A stretch of DNA of 64,000 nucleotides from AP-15 sp035538335 (GTDB lineage: Bacteria; Pseudomonadota; Alphaproteobacteria; ATCC43930; CGMCC-115725): NCBI GenBank assembly GCA_035538335.1, contig DATLKN010000050.1, positions 186,001 through 250,000 of the forward strand, read 5' to 3'. The notes under the pieces were generated by a model. It had not been told where the DNA came from. It saw only the letters and a program-made list of their open reading frames with translations, and made no database searches. Shown piece by piece: positions 7,958-16,606 of the stretch (the first letter of the stretch is position 1; every line of letters starts with the position of its first letter). The position numbers and the translations under genes are program-made.

Positions 7958-9256
7958 TCACTTCGCCGCGGCGAGCATCCCTTCGTTGGCGTACATGTCG
8001 GGCAACACCGTCTCGCGCCAGGTCGCGGTGTTCGGGAAGATCTTCTCGATCGCCCGCGCGTGATAATAGCTGTCGTCGGCGCCCAAGGGGGTGCCGCCTT
8101 CGGCGGCGGTCTTGACCGCCTGCAGCAGCAGGCGGCGGGTCGCGATGATGGCGCGGTCGGCCGGCCCCAGATGCTCCTTCGAGCGGTCGACGATCGGGCC
8201 CATACCCTCCTGGAGGGCGCGGTCCTGCGTGTTGATCCCCTCGATGCCGGTGAAGGTCTCGGTCTTCTGCACCGCCCGGTCGATCATCCAGTTGTTGCGG
8301 CGGTTGCGGTAGGAGCGGAACTCGCCCGATTGCTCGACATAGTCGGGGCCGTTGCCGTTGCCGCGCTCCATGCGGTCCTCGTCCGAGAGCCCCTCTTCGC
8401 CGAACGAGTACATCCAGTTGTATACCATGCAGTTCGCGTCATCGATCGGCACCCAGATGTGGCCGGCGATCATCGGCCGGTCGCGGCCGCCGACGCCGCG
8501 CCCGATTTGCTGCGGCCGGATCTGGTGGAACGGCATCACGAAATGGTAGGAGCGCACATAGGTCTTGTCCGCCTCCAGCGCGCGGATGCCGACATAGCGA
8601 TAGCCGTAATCGGTGACGTCGACCTCGAGGGTCGGCGCCTTGCCGCGCACGAAGGGGCCCTGCACCGGCACGCCCGGATGCTTCGTGTCCGGCCGCAGGG
8701 TGCGGTGCAGGATCGGTGCGTGCGAGGTGTCGATGCCGCCTTCCAGCGCCTGCAGCCAGTTGCATTCCTGCCACACTTTCGAGACGTGGCGATGGGAAGC
8801 CGGCACCTGCGTCCATTCGAATTTGGGCGGCGGCGGCATTTTCTCGCGCGGTCCCAGATAGGCCCAGATCACCTCGCCCATCTCGACCGTCGGGTAGGCG
8901 GTCAGATGCACCTTGTGGCAGAACGGCTCGGGCTCGTTCATCTGCTCGAGGCAGTTGCCCTCGGTGTCGAATTTCCAGCCGTGATAGACGCAGCGCAGCC
9001 CGCCCTCTTCGTTGCGCCCGAACCACAGGGAGGCGCGGCGGTGCGGGCAGAATTCCTCGACAAGCCCGACCCGGCCGGCGCTGTCGCGGAAGGCGACGAG
9101 CCGCTCGCCCAGCAGCATGACGCGCACCGGCGGGCAATCCGGCTGCGGCAGTTCGCGCGCCAGCAATGCCGGGATCCAATAGCGGCGCAAGGTCGTGCCC
9201 ATCGGCGTTCCGCGCCCGACATGCGTCACCAGCTTGTTTTCTTCGGGGCTGAGCAT
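7958..9256 (-). CDS. Rieske dioxygenase oxygenase component (phthalate 4,5-dioxygenase-like)
   Basis: This encodes 432 residues. The Rieske ligands are C70-x-H72 and C89-x2-H92, and the non-heme iron ligands D176, H179 and H184 lie in GGIDTSHAPILH. The N terminus (MLSPEENKLVTHVGRGTPMG, RRYWIPA) and the length match the phthalate 4,5-dioxygenase large-subunit group, a type of Rieske oxygenase that receives electrons from a separate ferredoxin-reductase. AGGAGGAAAAGC precedes the ATG. No reductase is encoded nearby, so an electron donor must come from elsewhere. The substrate could be an aryl carboxylate or another ring compound. Confidence 0.87.
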   Translation of the reverse strand: MLSPEENKLVTHVGRGTPMGTTLRRYWIPALLARELPQPDCPPVRVMLLGERLVAFRDSAGRVGLVEEFCPHRRASLWFGRNEEGGLRCVYHGWKFDTEGNCLEQMNEPEPFCHKVHLTAYPTVEMGEVIWAYLGPREKMPPPPKFEWTQVPASHRHVSKVWQECNWLQALEGGIDTSHAPILHRTLRPDTKHPGVPVQGPFVRGKAPTLEVDVTDYGYRYVGIRALEADKTYVRSYHFVMPFHQIRPQQIGRGVGGRDRPMIAGHIWVPIDDANCMVYNWMYSFGEEGLSDEDRMERGNGNGPDYVEQSGEFRSYRNRRNNWMIDRAVQKTETFTGIEGINTQDRALQEGMGPIVDRSKEHLGPADRAIIATRRLLLQAVKTAAEGGTPLGADDSYYHARAIEKIFPNTATWRETVLPDMYANEGMLAAAK

Positions 9257-9391
9257 CGCTTTTCCTCCTCGGCCTGACGGAGAAGATCATCGCCCGATCG
9301 ACCCCTCGCGACAAGGGCGAAGGGAAGGGACAAATCCGCGTGTTCTGCCCTCGCCGCCGAGGCCGGGCCGTGCTAATGGGCAAAGCCCGCC

Positions 9392-10165
9392 ATGAGCAAC
9401 CGCGCCCCGCCCCCGACAACCCCCGCCGCGCTCTGCGCGGTTGCGGTCATGGCCAAGCAATCGGTCGCGGGCGAGGTCAAGACGCGCCTCGTGCCGCCGC
9501 TATCTTTCGCGCAGGCGGCGGCCTTCAATACCGCATGCCTTCTCGACGTTGCGGGCAACCTCGAAGTAGCGGCGGCCGGGCAGGCGCCGATCGCGCCGCT
9601 GGTCGCCTATTCGCCGGCCGGCGCCGAGCGCTTTTTCGCCGAGCTGCTGCCGCCGCAAGTCGGGCTGCTGGGGCCGCGCGAAGCCTCGCTCGGGCGCAGC
9701 CTCTTTCACGCCGCCCGCGATCTCCTCGGCCGCGGCTACGGCGCGGTCTGCCTGCTCAACGCCGACAGCCCGACCCTGCCGACCGAATTCGTCGTGAGGG
9801 CGGCGTGCCGGCTCGCCGAGCCCGGCGAGCGCGTCGTTCTCGGGCCGGCGGCCGACGGCGGCTATTATCTGATCGGCTTCAAGAATTTCTATCCGCGGCT
9901 TTTCGAGGCGATCGATTGGAGCACGGAGCGGGTGTTTCGCCAGACGCTGGCGCGCGCCGCGGAGCTGGGCCTCGAAAGCGTTGTGCTGCCGGAATGGTAC
10001 GATGTCGACGACGGCGACGGGCTGGCGCTTCTGGGGGATGAATTGTTCGGGGGCGGCGGGCGTTGGCGCAGCGGTTATGCGGCGCCCGCCGTTTCCGGCT
10101 TGTTGCGCGACCTCGCGGCCGCGAATGACGGCGTTCGACGGCTCCTCCGCCTCTCGCCGCGCTGA
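9392..10165 (+). CDS. DUF2064 glycosyltransferase (TIGR04282-type, rSAM-associated)
   Basis: This encodes 257 residues of a GT-A-like nucleotidyl/glycosyltransferase. The N-terminal motif VMAKQSVAGEVKTRL (from residue 19) and the metal-binding segment LLNADSPTLP are diagnostic of the DUF2064 family, known as rSAM/selenodomain-associated transferase 1. The C terminus has DVDDGDGLALL, also typical. It starts a run of four same-strand genes, overlapping the next by 41 bases. Here the partner radical SAM protein is a SPASM type, not the selenodomain type. The product transferred is unknown. Confidence 0.85.
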   Translation: MSNRAPPPTTPAALCAVAVMAKQSVAGEVKTRLVPPLSFAQAAAFNTACLLDVAGNLEVAAAGQAPIAPLVAYSPAGAERFFAELLPPQVGLLGPREASLGRSLFHAARDLLGRGYGAVCLLNADSPTLPTEFVVRAACRLAEPGERVVLGPAADGGYYLIGFKNFYPRLFEAIDWSTERVFRQTLARAAELGLESVVLPEWYDVDDGDGLALLGDELFGGGGRWRSGYAAPAVSGLLRDLAAANDGVRRLLRLSPR

Positions 10166-11444
10166 TTTCGGCAGCGCGCTGCTGCTCCCGGCTTGTGCCG
10201 GGTTGCTGCTTTTCGGCACGGCGCTCGGGCTTGTCGCCCAGTATGCCGCCGAGCGGCGCCTCTTCGTCGCCGTGGCATTGATGGAGGGCGCGGTTTACGC
10301 CGCCGGCGTGGCGTTCGTGCTGCGCGGCAAGGGGCAGGGCAGGCTCGTGCTGATCCTCGGCGCTGCGGCGGCATTGCGGCTCGCCGCGCTCGCCGCCCCC
10401 GTCTATCTCTCGACCGACATCAACCGCTATGTCTGGGACGGGCGGGTGCAGGCGGCCGGCATCAACCCCTACCGCTACATCCCGACCGACCCGCATCTAC
10501 GCTTCCTGCGGGACCGCCGGGTTTTCCCGCACATCAACCGCAACAACTACGCGCCGACGATCTACCCGCCGGCCGCGGAAATGCTGTTCTTTGCCGCGAC
10601 CCGCTTTGGCGGCGGCCGCGTGACGGTGAAGCTCTTTCTCGTCGCGCTCGAGGCGCTCGGCATCTGGGCGCTCGCGCGCGTGTTGCGTCTCGCGGGGCGG
10701 CCGCCGGAGACGATCCTCCTCTACGCCTGGCATCCGCTGCCGGTCTGGGAGATCGCCGGCTCGGGGCATGTCGATGCGGCGACGGTCGCCTTGATCGCGC
10801 TTGCGCTGTGGGCGGGCATTGCCGGCCGGCGCGGCGCTTGCGGCTCGGCGCTCGCCGCGGCGACCCTGACGAAGTTCTTCCCTTCCGTGATCGGCCCCGC
10901 CTTGTGGCGTCCGCCCGATTGGCGCCTGCCCGCCACCTTCGTTGCGACGATCGTGCTCCTCTATCTGCCTTATATCGGCGTCGGCTCACGGGTTCTCGGG
11001 TTTCTGCCCGGCTATGTCGCCGAGGAGAACATCGCCTCGGGAAGCGGCATCTGGCTCCTCGATATCGTGCGCGCGGTTGCCCCGCTGCCGACCCTCGCCT
11101 ATGCCGGCCTCGCCGCGCTCGTCATGGGGAGCCTCGCGCTCGCGGCCTTGCGCCGCCCGCCCGGCGCCGAGGCAAGCCTTGCCTGGGCCGCCATCCTCTT
11201 CGCCGCCGCGCTCTTCATCGTCTCGCCGCATTATCCGTGGTATTTCGTGCCGCTAGTGGCGCTGCTCGCACTCGCGCCGCCGGGGCTCTTGTGGTGGCCG
11301 GCGCTGTGGCCGACGCTGGCAGCGCCGCTGCTCGATTGGCACCCGGTGACCGGGATCGTCCCGGGCTGGGTTGGCGACACGATCTACGGCGGCTTCGTGC
11401 TGCTCGCGGCATGGAGCCTCGCCCGGCGGTGGAGGGCCGCATGA
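10125..11444 (+). CDS. Polytopic membrane glycosyltransferase (GT87/mannosyltransferase-like)
   Basis: This encodes 439 residues with about ten or more hydrophobic helices. The first loop carries STDINRYVWDGRVQAAGINPY, a DxxRYxWDG-type motif expected of GT-C polyprenyl-phosphate-dependent sugar transferases, followed by YPPAAEMLF and later LTKFFPSV. The start at 10125 lies inside the end of the preceding gene, which fits coupled translation; earlier ATGs in this frame would overlap that gene much more. It ends in an ATGA overlap with the radical SAM gene. It probably adds a sugar to a lipid-linked acceptor at the inner membrane. Confidence 0.82.
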   Translation: MTAFDGSSASRRADFGSALLLPACAGLLLFGTALGLVAQYAAERRLFVAVALMEGAVYAAGVAFVLRGKGQGRLVLILGAAAALRLAALAAPVYLSTDINRYVWDGRVQAAGINPYRYIPTDPHLRFLRDRRVFPHINRNNYAPTIYPPAAEMLFFAATRFGGGRVTVKLFLVALEALGIWALARVLRLAGRPPETILLYAWHPLPVWEIAGSGHVDAATVALIALALWAGIAGRRGACGSALAAATLTKFFPSVIGPALWRPPDWRLPATFVATIVLLYLPYIGVGSRVLGFLPGYVAEENIASGSGIWLLDIVRAVAPLPTLAYAGLAALVMGSLALAALRRPPGAEASLAWAAILFAAALFIVSPHYPWYFVPLVALLALAPPGLLWWPALWPTLAAPLLDWHPVTGIVPGWVGDTIYGGFVLLAAWSLARRWRAA

Positions 11445-12508
11445 CCGCGACGGCTGCGAGGGATAAGCCCGCCTTCGATCCGCGCCGCTATTTCGAGGCG
11501 GTGGCGCAGACGCGCGGGCCCATCGCCGAGAAGGAGCCCGTCTGCCTCTATCTCGAGGTCACCAACCGCTGCAACCTGCTCTGCACGACCTGCCCGCGCA
11601 CCTTCGAAGATCTCGAACCGCCGGCCGATATGAGCTGGGGGCTTTTCACCCGCATCGTCGAGCAGTTTCCGAACATCGCCCGCGTCGTCCTGCACGGCGT
11701 CGGCGAGCCGATGATGGTGAAGGCGCTGCCGCGCATGGTGCGCTACCTGAAGGAGCGCGGCAGTTATGTCCTCTTCAACACCAACGGCACGCTCCTGACC
11801 CTGAAGAAGGGCGCCGAACTCGCCGATGCCGGGCTCGACGAATTGCGCGTCTCGCTCGACGCCGCGACGCCGCAGAGCTTCCTGTTGGTGCGCGGCAAGG
11901 ACATGTTCGAGCGCATCCTCAAGAATGTGCGCGCCTTTACGCACATGCAGCGCGAAGAGGGGACGACGAGCCCGCTCGTCTCGCTGTGGCTGACGGGGCT
12001 CAAGGAGACGATCGCCGAATTGCCTGCCTTCGTCCGCCTCGCGGCCGCGCTCGGCGTCGGCGAGATCCACCTGCAGCGGCTCGTCTTCATGGCGGAGGAC
12101 CGCGGCCTCGCGCGCGAAAGCTCGGCGCTCTTCGAGAAGCACGCGGACGAAGAGGGGCGGCACATCGCCGAGGCGGCCGCTCTCGCCGAGGAACTCGGCA
12201 TCCGCTTCAACGCCTCGGGCGCGACCGAGCCCGGCACCAGCCTCGAACGCGGCCCAGGCGAGCGGCCCTGGTCCTTGTGCCGGCGGCCATGGAGCCTGAT
12301 GTATTTCACCGCGACGGGCCGGGCGATCCCTTGCTGCATCGCACCCTTTTCGCTGCGCGGCTACGACAGCTTCACATTGGGTGATGCAACGCAGCAGAGC
12401 CTTAGGGAGATCTGGAACGGCCCGCGCTATCAGGATTTCCGCCGCGCGCTGTTGAGCGGCAGCCCGCCGCCGGCCTGCGCCAATTGCGGGGTGCGCTGGA
12501 GCCTCTGA
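11441..12508 (+). CDS. Radical SAM/SPASM domain protein
   Basis: This encodes 355 residues. The [4Fe-4S]-SAM cluster motif is C44-x3-C48-x2-C51 in EVTNRCNLLCTTCPRTF. The radical SAM barrel follows with GVGEPMM and NTNGTLL. The C-terminal SPASM-type region contains CRRPW, CC and a final CANC, which could bind auxiliary clusters. It starts in an ATGA overlap with the GT-C gene and lies 5 bases before the GT2 gene. Related proteins modify peptides or small metabolites. No precursor peptide gene is visible next to it, so a sugar or small-molecule substrate made with the neighbouring transferases is a reasonable guess. Confidence 0.85.
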   Translation: MTATAARDKPAFDPRRYFEAVAQTRGPIAEKEPVCLYLEVTNRCNLLCTTCPRTFEDLEPPADMSWGLFTRIVEQFPNIARVVLHGVGEPMMVKALPRMVRYLKERGSYVLFNTNGTLLTLKKGAELADAGLDELRVSLDAATPQSFLLVRGKDMFERILKNVRAFTHMQREEGTTSPLVSLWLTGLKETIAELPAFVRLAAALGVGEIHLQRLVFMAEDRGLARESSALFEKHADEEGRHIAEAAALAEELGIRFNASGATEPGTSLERGPGERPWSLCRRPWSLMYFTATGRAIPCCIAPFSLRGYDSFTLGDATQQSLREIWNGPRYQDFRRALLSGSPPPACANCGVRWSL

Positions 12509-12513
12509 GAGCC

Positions 12514-13206
12514 ATGGCCGCCCGCCCGCGCGTCGCCGCGATCATTCCGGTGATCGACGAGGAGGGTGCGATCGGGATGGTCATCCGCGCCATCCCGCGT
12601 GAGTTGGTCGAGAATGTCATCGCCGTCGACGGCGGCAGCCGCGACCGCACGGTCGAAGCGGCGCGCGCGGCCGGCGCCGTGGTCGTCGAGACCGGCCGCG
12701 GCTACGGCCGGGCCTGCGCCGCGGGCGTCCGCGCCGCCGAGGAACGGAGCGCCGACATCCTGCTTTTCCTCGACGGCGACGGCGGCGACCGCCCGGAAGC
12801 GATCCCGGCGCTGCTCGCGCCGCTCTTCGAGGGGCGGGCCGATTTCGTCATTGCCGCCCGCACCGGCGACAGCGATTTGGGCGTGCACCAGAAGCTCGCC
12901 GGCCGCCTCATCGGCTTTCTTATTGGCCGCCTCTGGGGCGTCTCCTACAGCGACATGTGCGCCTTCCGCGCGATCGGCGTCGAGACCCTACGCCGCCTCG
13001 ACATGCGCGAGATGACCTATGGCTGGAATCTCGAAATGCAGATGCGCGCGGCGCGCTCGGGGCTGCGCGTCCTCGAGCTGCCGCTGCCGGCCGGCCGCCG
13101 CCTCGCCGGCCGCTCGAAGGTCGCCGGCACCCTGAAGGGCTCGCTGAAGGCGGGCGCCCGGATCGCGGCGACCTTTCTGCGTATTCTCTTCGAGCGGAGG
13201 CGTTAG
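12514..13206 (+). CDS. Family 2 glycosyltransferase
   Basis: This encodes 230 residues; I chose the ATG at 12514, just before ARPRVAAIIPVIDEEGAIG, because the fold begins there. It has the GT-A motifs VAAIIPVIDEE, VDGGSRDRT and FLDGDGGD, the last being the DxD-like nucleotide-sugar metal site. The C terminus lacks transmembrane helices, so it is probably cytosolic or peripheral, in the dolichyl-phosphate-mannose synthase-like group. It is the last of four tightly linked plus-strand genes and converges on a CoA-transferase gene with a 4-base overlap. Confidence 0.87.
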   Translation: MAARPRVAAIIPVIDEEGAIGMVIRAIPRELVENVIAVDGGSRDRTVEAARAAGAVVVETGRGYGRACAAGVRAAEERSADILLFLDGDGGDRPEAIPALLAPLFEGRADFVIAARTGDSDLGVHQKLAGRLIGFLIGRLWGVSYSDMCAFRAIGVETLRRLDMREMTYGWNLEMQMRAARSGLRVLELPLPAGRRLAGRSKVAGTLKGSLKAGARIAATFLRILFERRR

Positions 13207-14624
13207 GCGGCGCGCGCCGGCCATGCCGGCGGGTTATGGCCGAGCGGCACGGTCGGGCGCGCCCAATAGGGCTGCGTCTCCGAGAGCTGCAAAACCGGCC
13301 CGAGATGCTTGAGCCGGCCGACCGGCGTGTCGCTCTCGATGGACCAGCGCGCGATCTCCTCGGCTGAAAATTCCTTCGGCACGTCGGCGAGATCGGCCTC
13401 GGGCACCTCGCCCATGCCGACGAGCCAGCGCCCGGTCTGCGCCAGCGAGATGCGCACGAGCCAGCTGCCGCCCTCGCGTGCCCTTCGCCCGAGCGCCGTC
13501 ATCGCGCCGAACGCCATCAGGTAGCCCGTCAGGTAGTCGATCGCCGAGAAGGGATAGAATTGCGGCTGTCCCGGTTCGGCGCCGGGGAAGAGTTCCGCCT
13601 GCCGCGTCGTGATGCCGCTTACCGTCTGCACGACGGTGTCGAAGCCGCGCCGGCCGGACCACGGCCCCTTATGGCCGAAGGCCGAGAGCGAGACATAGAC
13701 GAGGCCCGGCCGCGATGCTGCGAGCGCCTCCGGCGAGAGACCGCGCTCGGCCAGCGTCCCCGGGCGGTAGCCTTGCGAGAACACGTCGGCCTCGCGCGCC
13801 AGCCCTTTGAGGGTCGCGAGATCGGCCTCGCGCCGCAGATCTAGATAGGCCGACAATTTGCCGTGCCCGGTGTCGTATTCCTGGTAGCCGATGTTCGGCA
13901 GGTGCGGCGCCGTGATTTTCAGCACGTCGGCGCCGTGCTCGGCGAGCGTGCGGGCGCAGGTCGGGCCGGCGAGGACGCGCGTCAGGTCGAGCACGCGAAT
14001 GCCGGAGAGCGGCCGGTTGCCGGGCGGCAGCGGCTGCGGCGCGCTGTCGCCGATTTTGCTGATCTCGAAGAGCGGCAGCGAAGCGACCGCCGCGGCCTGC
14101 GGATGGTCCCGCCATTCCGCCATAGGGCGCGCCATGCCGCCGGCGCCCTTGGCGGCGATGATCGCTTCCTCCAGTTCGAGCGCGTCCCAGTTGGCGACCG
14201 CGCGCCGCACCGCCTCGCGGTCTTCCGGCACGCCCAGCACCTTCAGCGCTGCCGCCCGGTGGTTCGGGAAATTGCAGTGCAGATAGCTCCAGCGGCCCCC
14301 CTTCGCCGGGTAGACGCCCATGATCGTGTTGCGCTCGGTCGGCACTGGTGCGCCGTTCATCAGCATGTAATGTCCGCTGCGCAGCGAGGCCGTCGCACGC
14401 CGCAGATCGACCCCAACCTGCTGCGGGCGGCCGCTCCTCGTTTCCCAAAGATCGCTCGCGGCGAGGCCGACCGCGCCGAGCGCCGCGGCGGCGGCGGTGC
14501 CGATGCGGAAGGGCGTCGGCAGCACCGGGTCGGCGCCGCCGGCGAATTCCACCGAGCCGGCCCGCTCGCGCGGCAATCCGGCGACGGGCAGGATCGTTTC
14601 TAGGGCCTCTTTGGGATCGGGCAT
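13203..14624 (-). CDS. CaiB/BaiF family III CoA-transferase, long form
   Basis: This encodes 473 residues; the ATG at 14624 has GGAGG upstream. The family N-terminal signature LSGIRVLDLTRVLAGPTCA does not appear until residue 206, and it is followed by GADVLKI and by the candidate catalytic Asp363 in FSAIDYLTGYL. The first 200 residues resemble the later half of a family III enzyme, so the order of parts is rearranged compared with a standard 400-residue member. Such long forms exist in databases but their substrates are poorly known. The family moves CoA between acyl carboxylates without a covalent enzyme-CoA thioester of the Glu type. Confidence 0.82.
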   Translation of the reverse strand: MPDPKEALETILPVAGLPRERAGSVEFAGGADPVLPTPFRIGTAAAAALGAVGLAASDLWETRSGRPQQVGVDLRRATASLRSGHYMLMNGAPVPTERNTIMGVYPAKGGRWSYLHCNFPNHRAAALKVLGVPEDREAVRRAVANWDALELEEAIIAAKGAGGMARPMAEWRDHPQAAAVASLPLFEISKIGDSAPQPLPPGNRPLSGIRVLDLTRVLAGPTCARTLAEHGADVLKITAPHLPNIGYQEYDTGHGKLSAYLDLRREADLATLKGLAREADVFSQGYRPGTLAERGLSPEALAASRPGLVYVSLSAFGHKGPWSGRRGFDTVVQTVSGITTRQAELFPGAEPGQPQFYPFSAIDYLTGYLMAFGAMTALGRRAREGGSWLVRISLAQTGRWLVGMGEVPEADLADVPKEFSAEEIARWSIESDTPVGRLKHLGPVLQLSETQPYWARPTVPLGHNPPAWPARAA

Positions 14625-14709
14625 TTCGGAACCTCCGGTGCGGGGCCGCTTGCGTTGACGAGGCGGCGGGGCGGATGATGCCCTCAATCGAGGGCGCGAG
14701 GGAACCCGC

Positions 14710-14997
14710 ATGAGCCGCATCATGATCGTCGTCGAGTTCGAGGTGAAGCCGCGGCATCGCGACGAATTCGTCTCGCTGATGAGGGGACACGCGCAGCGCT
14801 CGCGCGGCGAGGACGGGTGCGAGCAGTTCGACGTGCTGCTGCCGCACGAGGACAAGAGCCGCGTCTTTCTCGTCGAAGCCTGGCGCGACCAGGCCGCGCT
14901 CGACGTGCATGGCCGGCAGCCGGCGATGACGACATTGCGCGAAACCTACGGGCCCTGGATCGCGAGCCGCCGCGGCGTGCGCTGCAGCCCGGCCTGA
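14710..14997 (+). CDS. Antibiotic biosynthesis monooxygenase (ABM) domain protein
   Basis: This encodes 95 residues, the size of a single dimeric alpha-beta barrel ABM domain. Typical features are IMIVVEFEVKPRHRDEFVSL, EDGCEQFDVLLPHED and FLVEAWRDQAALDVH. The family includes cofactor-free quinol monooxygenases (YgiN-type) and small oxidoreductases. It lies divergent from the CoA-transferase and 2 bases upstream of the epimerase gene, with which it is probably cotranscribed. The substrate is unknown. Confidence 0.83.
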   Translation: MSRIMIVVEFEVKPRHRDEFVSLMRGHAQRSRGEDGCEQFDVLLPHEDKSRVFLVEAWRDQAALDVHGRQPAMTTLRETYGPWIASRRGVRCSPA

Positions 14998-14999
14998 GC

Positions 15000-16040
15000 A
15001 TGGCGGCGGGCAGCAGCGGCAGGGCGGAGGGTTCGTCGCTCGGCAACTACACCTTCTCCTGCATCGACGGGCACACCTGCGGCAATCCGGTGCGGCTCGT
15101 GATCGGCGGCGCGCCGCTGTTGCGCGGCGCCTCGATGAGCGAGCGCCGGCAGGATTTCGTGCACCGCTTCGACTGGGTGCGCCGCGCCCTGATGTTCGAG
15201 CCGCGCGGCCACGATTTGATGTCGGGCGGCATCCTCTATCCCTCTACGCGCGAGGACTGCGATATCGCCATCCTCTACATCGAGGTGACGGGCTGCCTGC
15301 CGATGTGCGGCCACGGCACGATCGGCGCCGTGACGATGGCGCTCGAACACGGGCTCGCGAAGCCGCGCAAATCCGGAGAGCTGCGCATCGACACGCCGGC
15401 GGGTCCGGTCGGCGCCGAATACCGCTGCGACGGCCCCTATGTCGACAGCGTGCGCATCCGCAATATTCCCTCCTATCTCGCGCGCGAGGGGGTCGGCGTC
15501 GATCTGCCGGAATTCGGCGAGTTCGTCGTCGACATCGCCTATGGCGGCAATTTCTACGCGATCGTCGAGCCGCAGCGCGGCTTTGCCGGGCTCGAGGCGG
15601 TCTCGCTCGATTGGCTGTTGCGCGCGAGCCCCCTATTGCGCCGGCGCCTCAACGAGGTGCTCGAAATCGCGCACCCGCTCGACCCGACAATCCGCGGCGT
15701 CAGCCATGTCCTGTGGGCAGGGGCGCCGCGCGACGGACGGGCGCATGCACGCAACGCCGTCTTCTACGGCGAGCGCGCGATCGACCGCTCGCCCTGCGGC
15801 ACCGGCACCTCGGCCCGCATGGCGCAGCTCGCCGCCAAGGGCCGGCTCAAGCCCGGCGACGAGTTCGTCCATGAGAGCATCATCGGCACCCTCTTCGAGG
15901 GCCGGGTCGAGGCTGCCGTTTCGCTCGGGGCGTATCAGGCGATCGTGCCGAGCGTCGCCGGCTGGGCCCGCGTCACCGGCCTCAATACCATATTCGTCAA
16001 TGCCCGCGACCCGCTGCGCCACGGCTTTCAGGTGAGCTGA
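15000..16040 (+). CDS. Proline racemase/4-hydroxyproline 2-epimerase family protein
   Basis: This encodes 346 residues. Both catalytic Cys are present: Cys103 in LPMCGHGTIG and Cys266 in RSPCGTGTS. Family dehydratases replace the first Cys with Thr, so the enzyme is more likely a racemase or epimerase than a trans-3-hydroxyproline dehydratase. It would interconvert L- and D-proline or the 4-hydroxyproline epimers by a two-base mechanism in the cytosol. Other hydroxyproline catabolic genes (D-amino acid oxidase, HypD-like deaminase, dehydrogenase) are not adjacent. No strong ribosome binding site is visible; translation may be coupled to the ABM gene two bases upstream. Confidence 0.88.
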   Translation: MAAGSSGRAEGSSLGNYTFSCIDGHTCGNPVRLVIGGAPLLRGASMSERRQDFVHRFDWVRRALMFEPRGHDLMSGGILYPSTREDCDIAILYIEVTGCLPMCGHGTIGAVTMALEHGLAKPRKSGELRIDTPAGPVGAEYRCDGPYVDSVRIRNIPSYLAREGVGVDLPEFGEFVVDIAYGGNFYAIVEPQRGFAGLEAVSLDWLLRASPLLRRRLNEVLEIAHPLDPTIRGVSHVLWAGAPRDGRAHARNAVFYGERAIDRSPCGTGTSARMAQLAAKGRLKPGDEFVHESIIGTLFEGRVEAAVSLGAYQAIVPSVAGWARVTGLNTIFVNARDPLRHGFQVS

Positions 16041-16046
16041 ACGGGC

Positions 16047-16078
16047 AAAAGAAAAGACCGCCCGGCGTGGCCGGGCGG
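16047..16078 (-). terminator. Rho-independent terminator for the repeat-protein gene
   Basis: A 9-bp perfect GC stem with a 3-base loop occupies 16058-16078. On the minus strand it is followed by TCTTTTCTTTTG, a good U-rich tract. It lies 22 bases beyond the stop codon of the minus-strand gene at 16100-16606. On the plus strand the tract is weak, but the hairpin could still help end the epimerase transcript. Confidence 0.75.
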
Positions 16079-16099
16079 CCTCCTTCAAAAAGTGCTCCG

Positions 16100-16606
16100 T
16101 TAACGCCCGTTCTCGTTCTGCTCGTCGTTGCCGCGCTGCCCCCGCATCGAATTCTGGCGGTGCTCGCCGGCGCGGTTGTGGCGGCTGTGCATCTTGCCGG
16201 AGGGGCTCATATTCTCGTTGCCCTCCTCGGAGCCCGCGGCGCTGCCGCCGGTGCCGAGCGTCGAGCCGCTCGCACCGCTGCCGGCCGTACTGCCGCCGGT
16301 GCCGAGCGTGCTGCTCGTCCTGGTGCCCATGCGGCCGCCACCGGCCGCGCTGCCGCCGGTGCCGAGGCTCGTGCTCGACGAGCCGTTGCCGGCGGTGCTG
16401 CCGCCGGTCCCGAGCGTGCTGCTGGTGCCGGCTCCGGACCCGCCGCCGGCCGCGCTGCCGCCGGTGCCGAGCGTGGTGCTCGACGAGCCGCCGCCAGCCG
16501 CGCTGCCGCCTGCGCCGATCGTGCTGCTGGTCTGCGCAAACGCGATCGCCGCAGTGCCGGTGAGGAACGCCGTGATAAGCGCGGTTGTCCTCAACTTAGT
16601 CCACAT
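16100..16606 (-). CDS. Secreted Gly/Ser/Thr-rich repeat protein
   Basis: This encodes 168 residues from the ATG at 16606, which has AGGAG upstream; an in-frame ATG 72 bases earlier has no such site and would bury the signal peptide. A Sec signal peptide (MWTKLRTTALITAFLTGTAAIAFA) ends near residue 24. Six imperfect repeats built on SSTxLGTGGSAAGGG follow, 16-20 residues each. The C-terminal 45 residues are polar and charged (Arg, Asn, Glu, His) without Cys. There is no catalytic motif. It is one of three such genes in this cluster and the sister of the gene at 16914. It is likely periplasmic or extracellular with a structural or matrix role, which is a guess. Confidence 0.72.
   Translation of the reverse strand: MWTKLRTTALITAFLTGTAAIAFAQTSSTIGAGGSAAGGGSSSTTLGTGGSAAGGGSGAGTSSTLGTGGSTAGNGSSSTSLGTGGSAAGGGRMGTRTSSTLGTGGSTAGSGASGSTLGTGGSAAGSEEGNENMSPSGKMHSRHNRAGEHRQNSMRGQRGNDEQNENGR

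Noticed and set aside
6344..9277. Very long plus-strand open frame (977 codons) opposite the Rieske and phosphatase genes
   Set aside because: It spans three genes on the other strand, has a low-complexity Arg/Ala/Asp-rich composition with no recognisable domain, and is typical of a GC-rich antisense frame.
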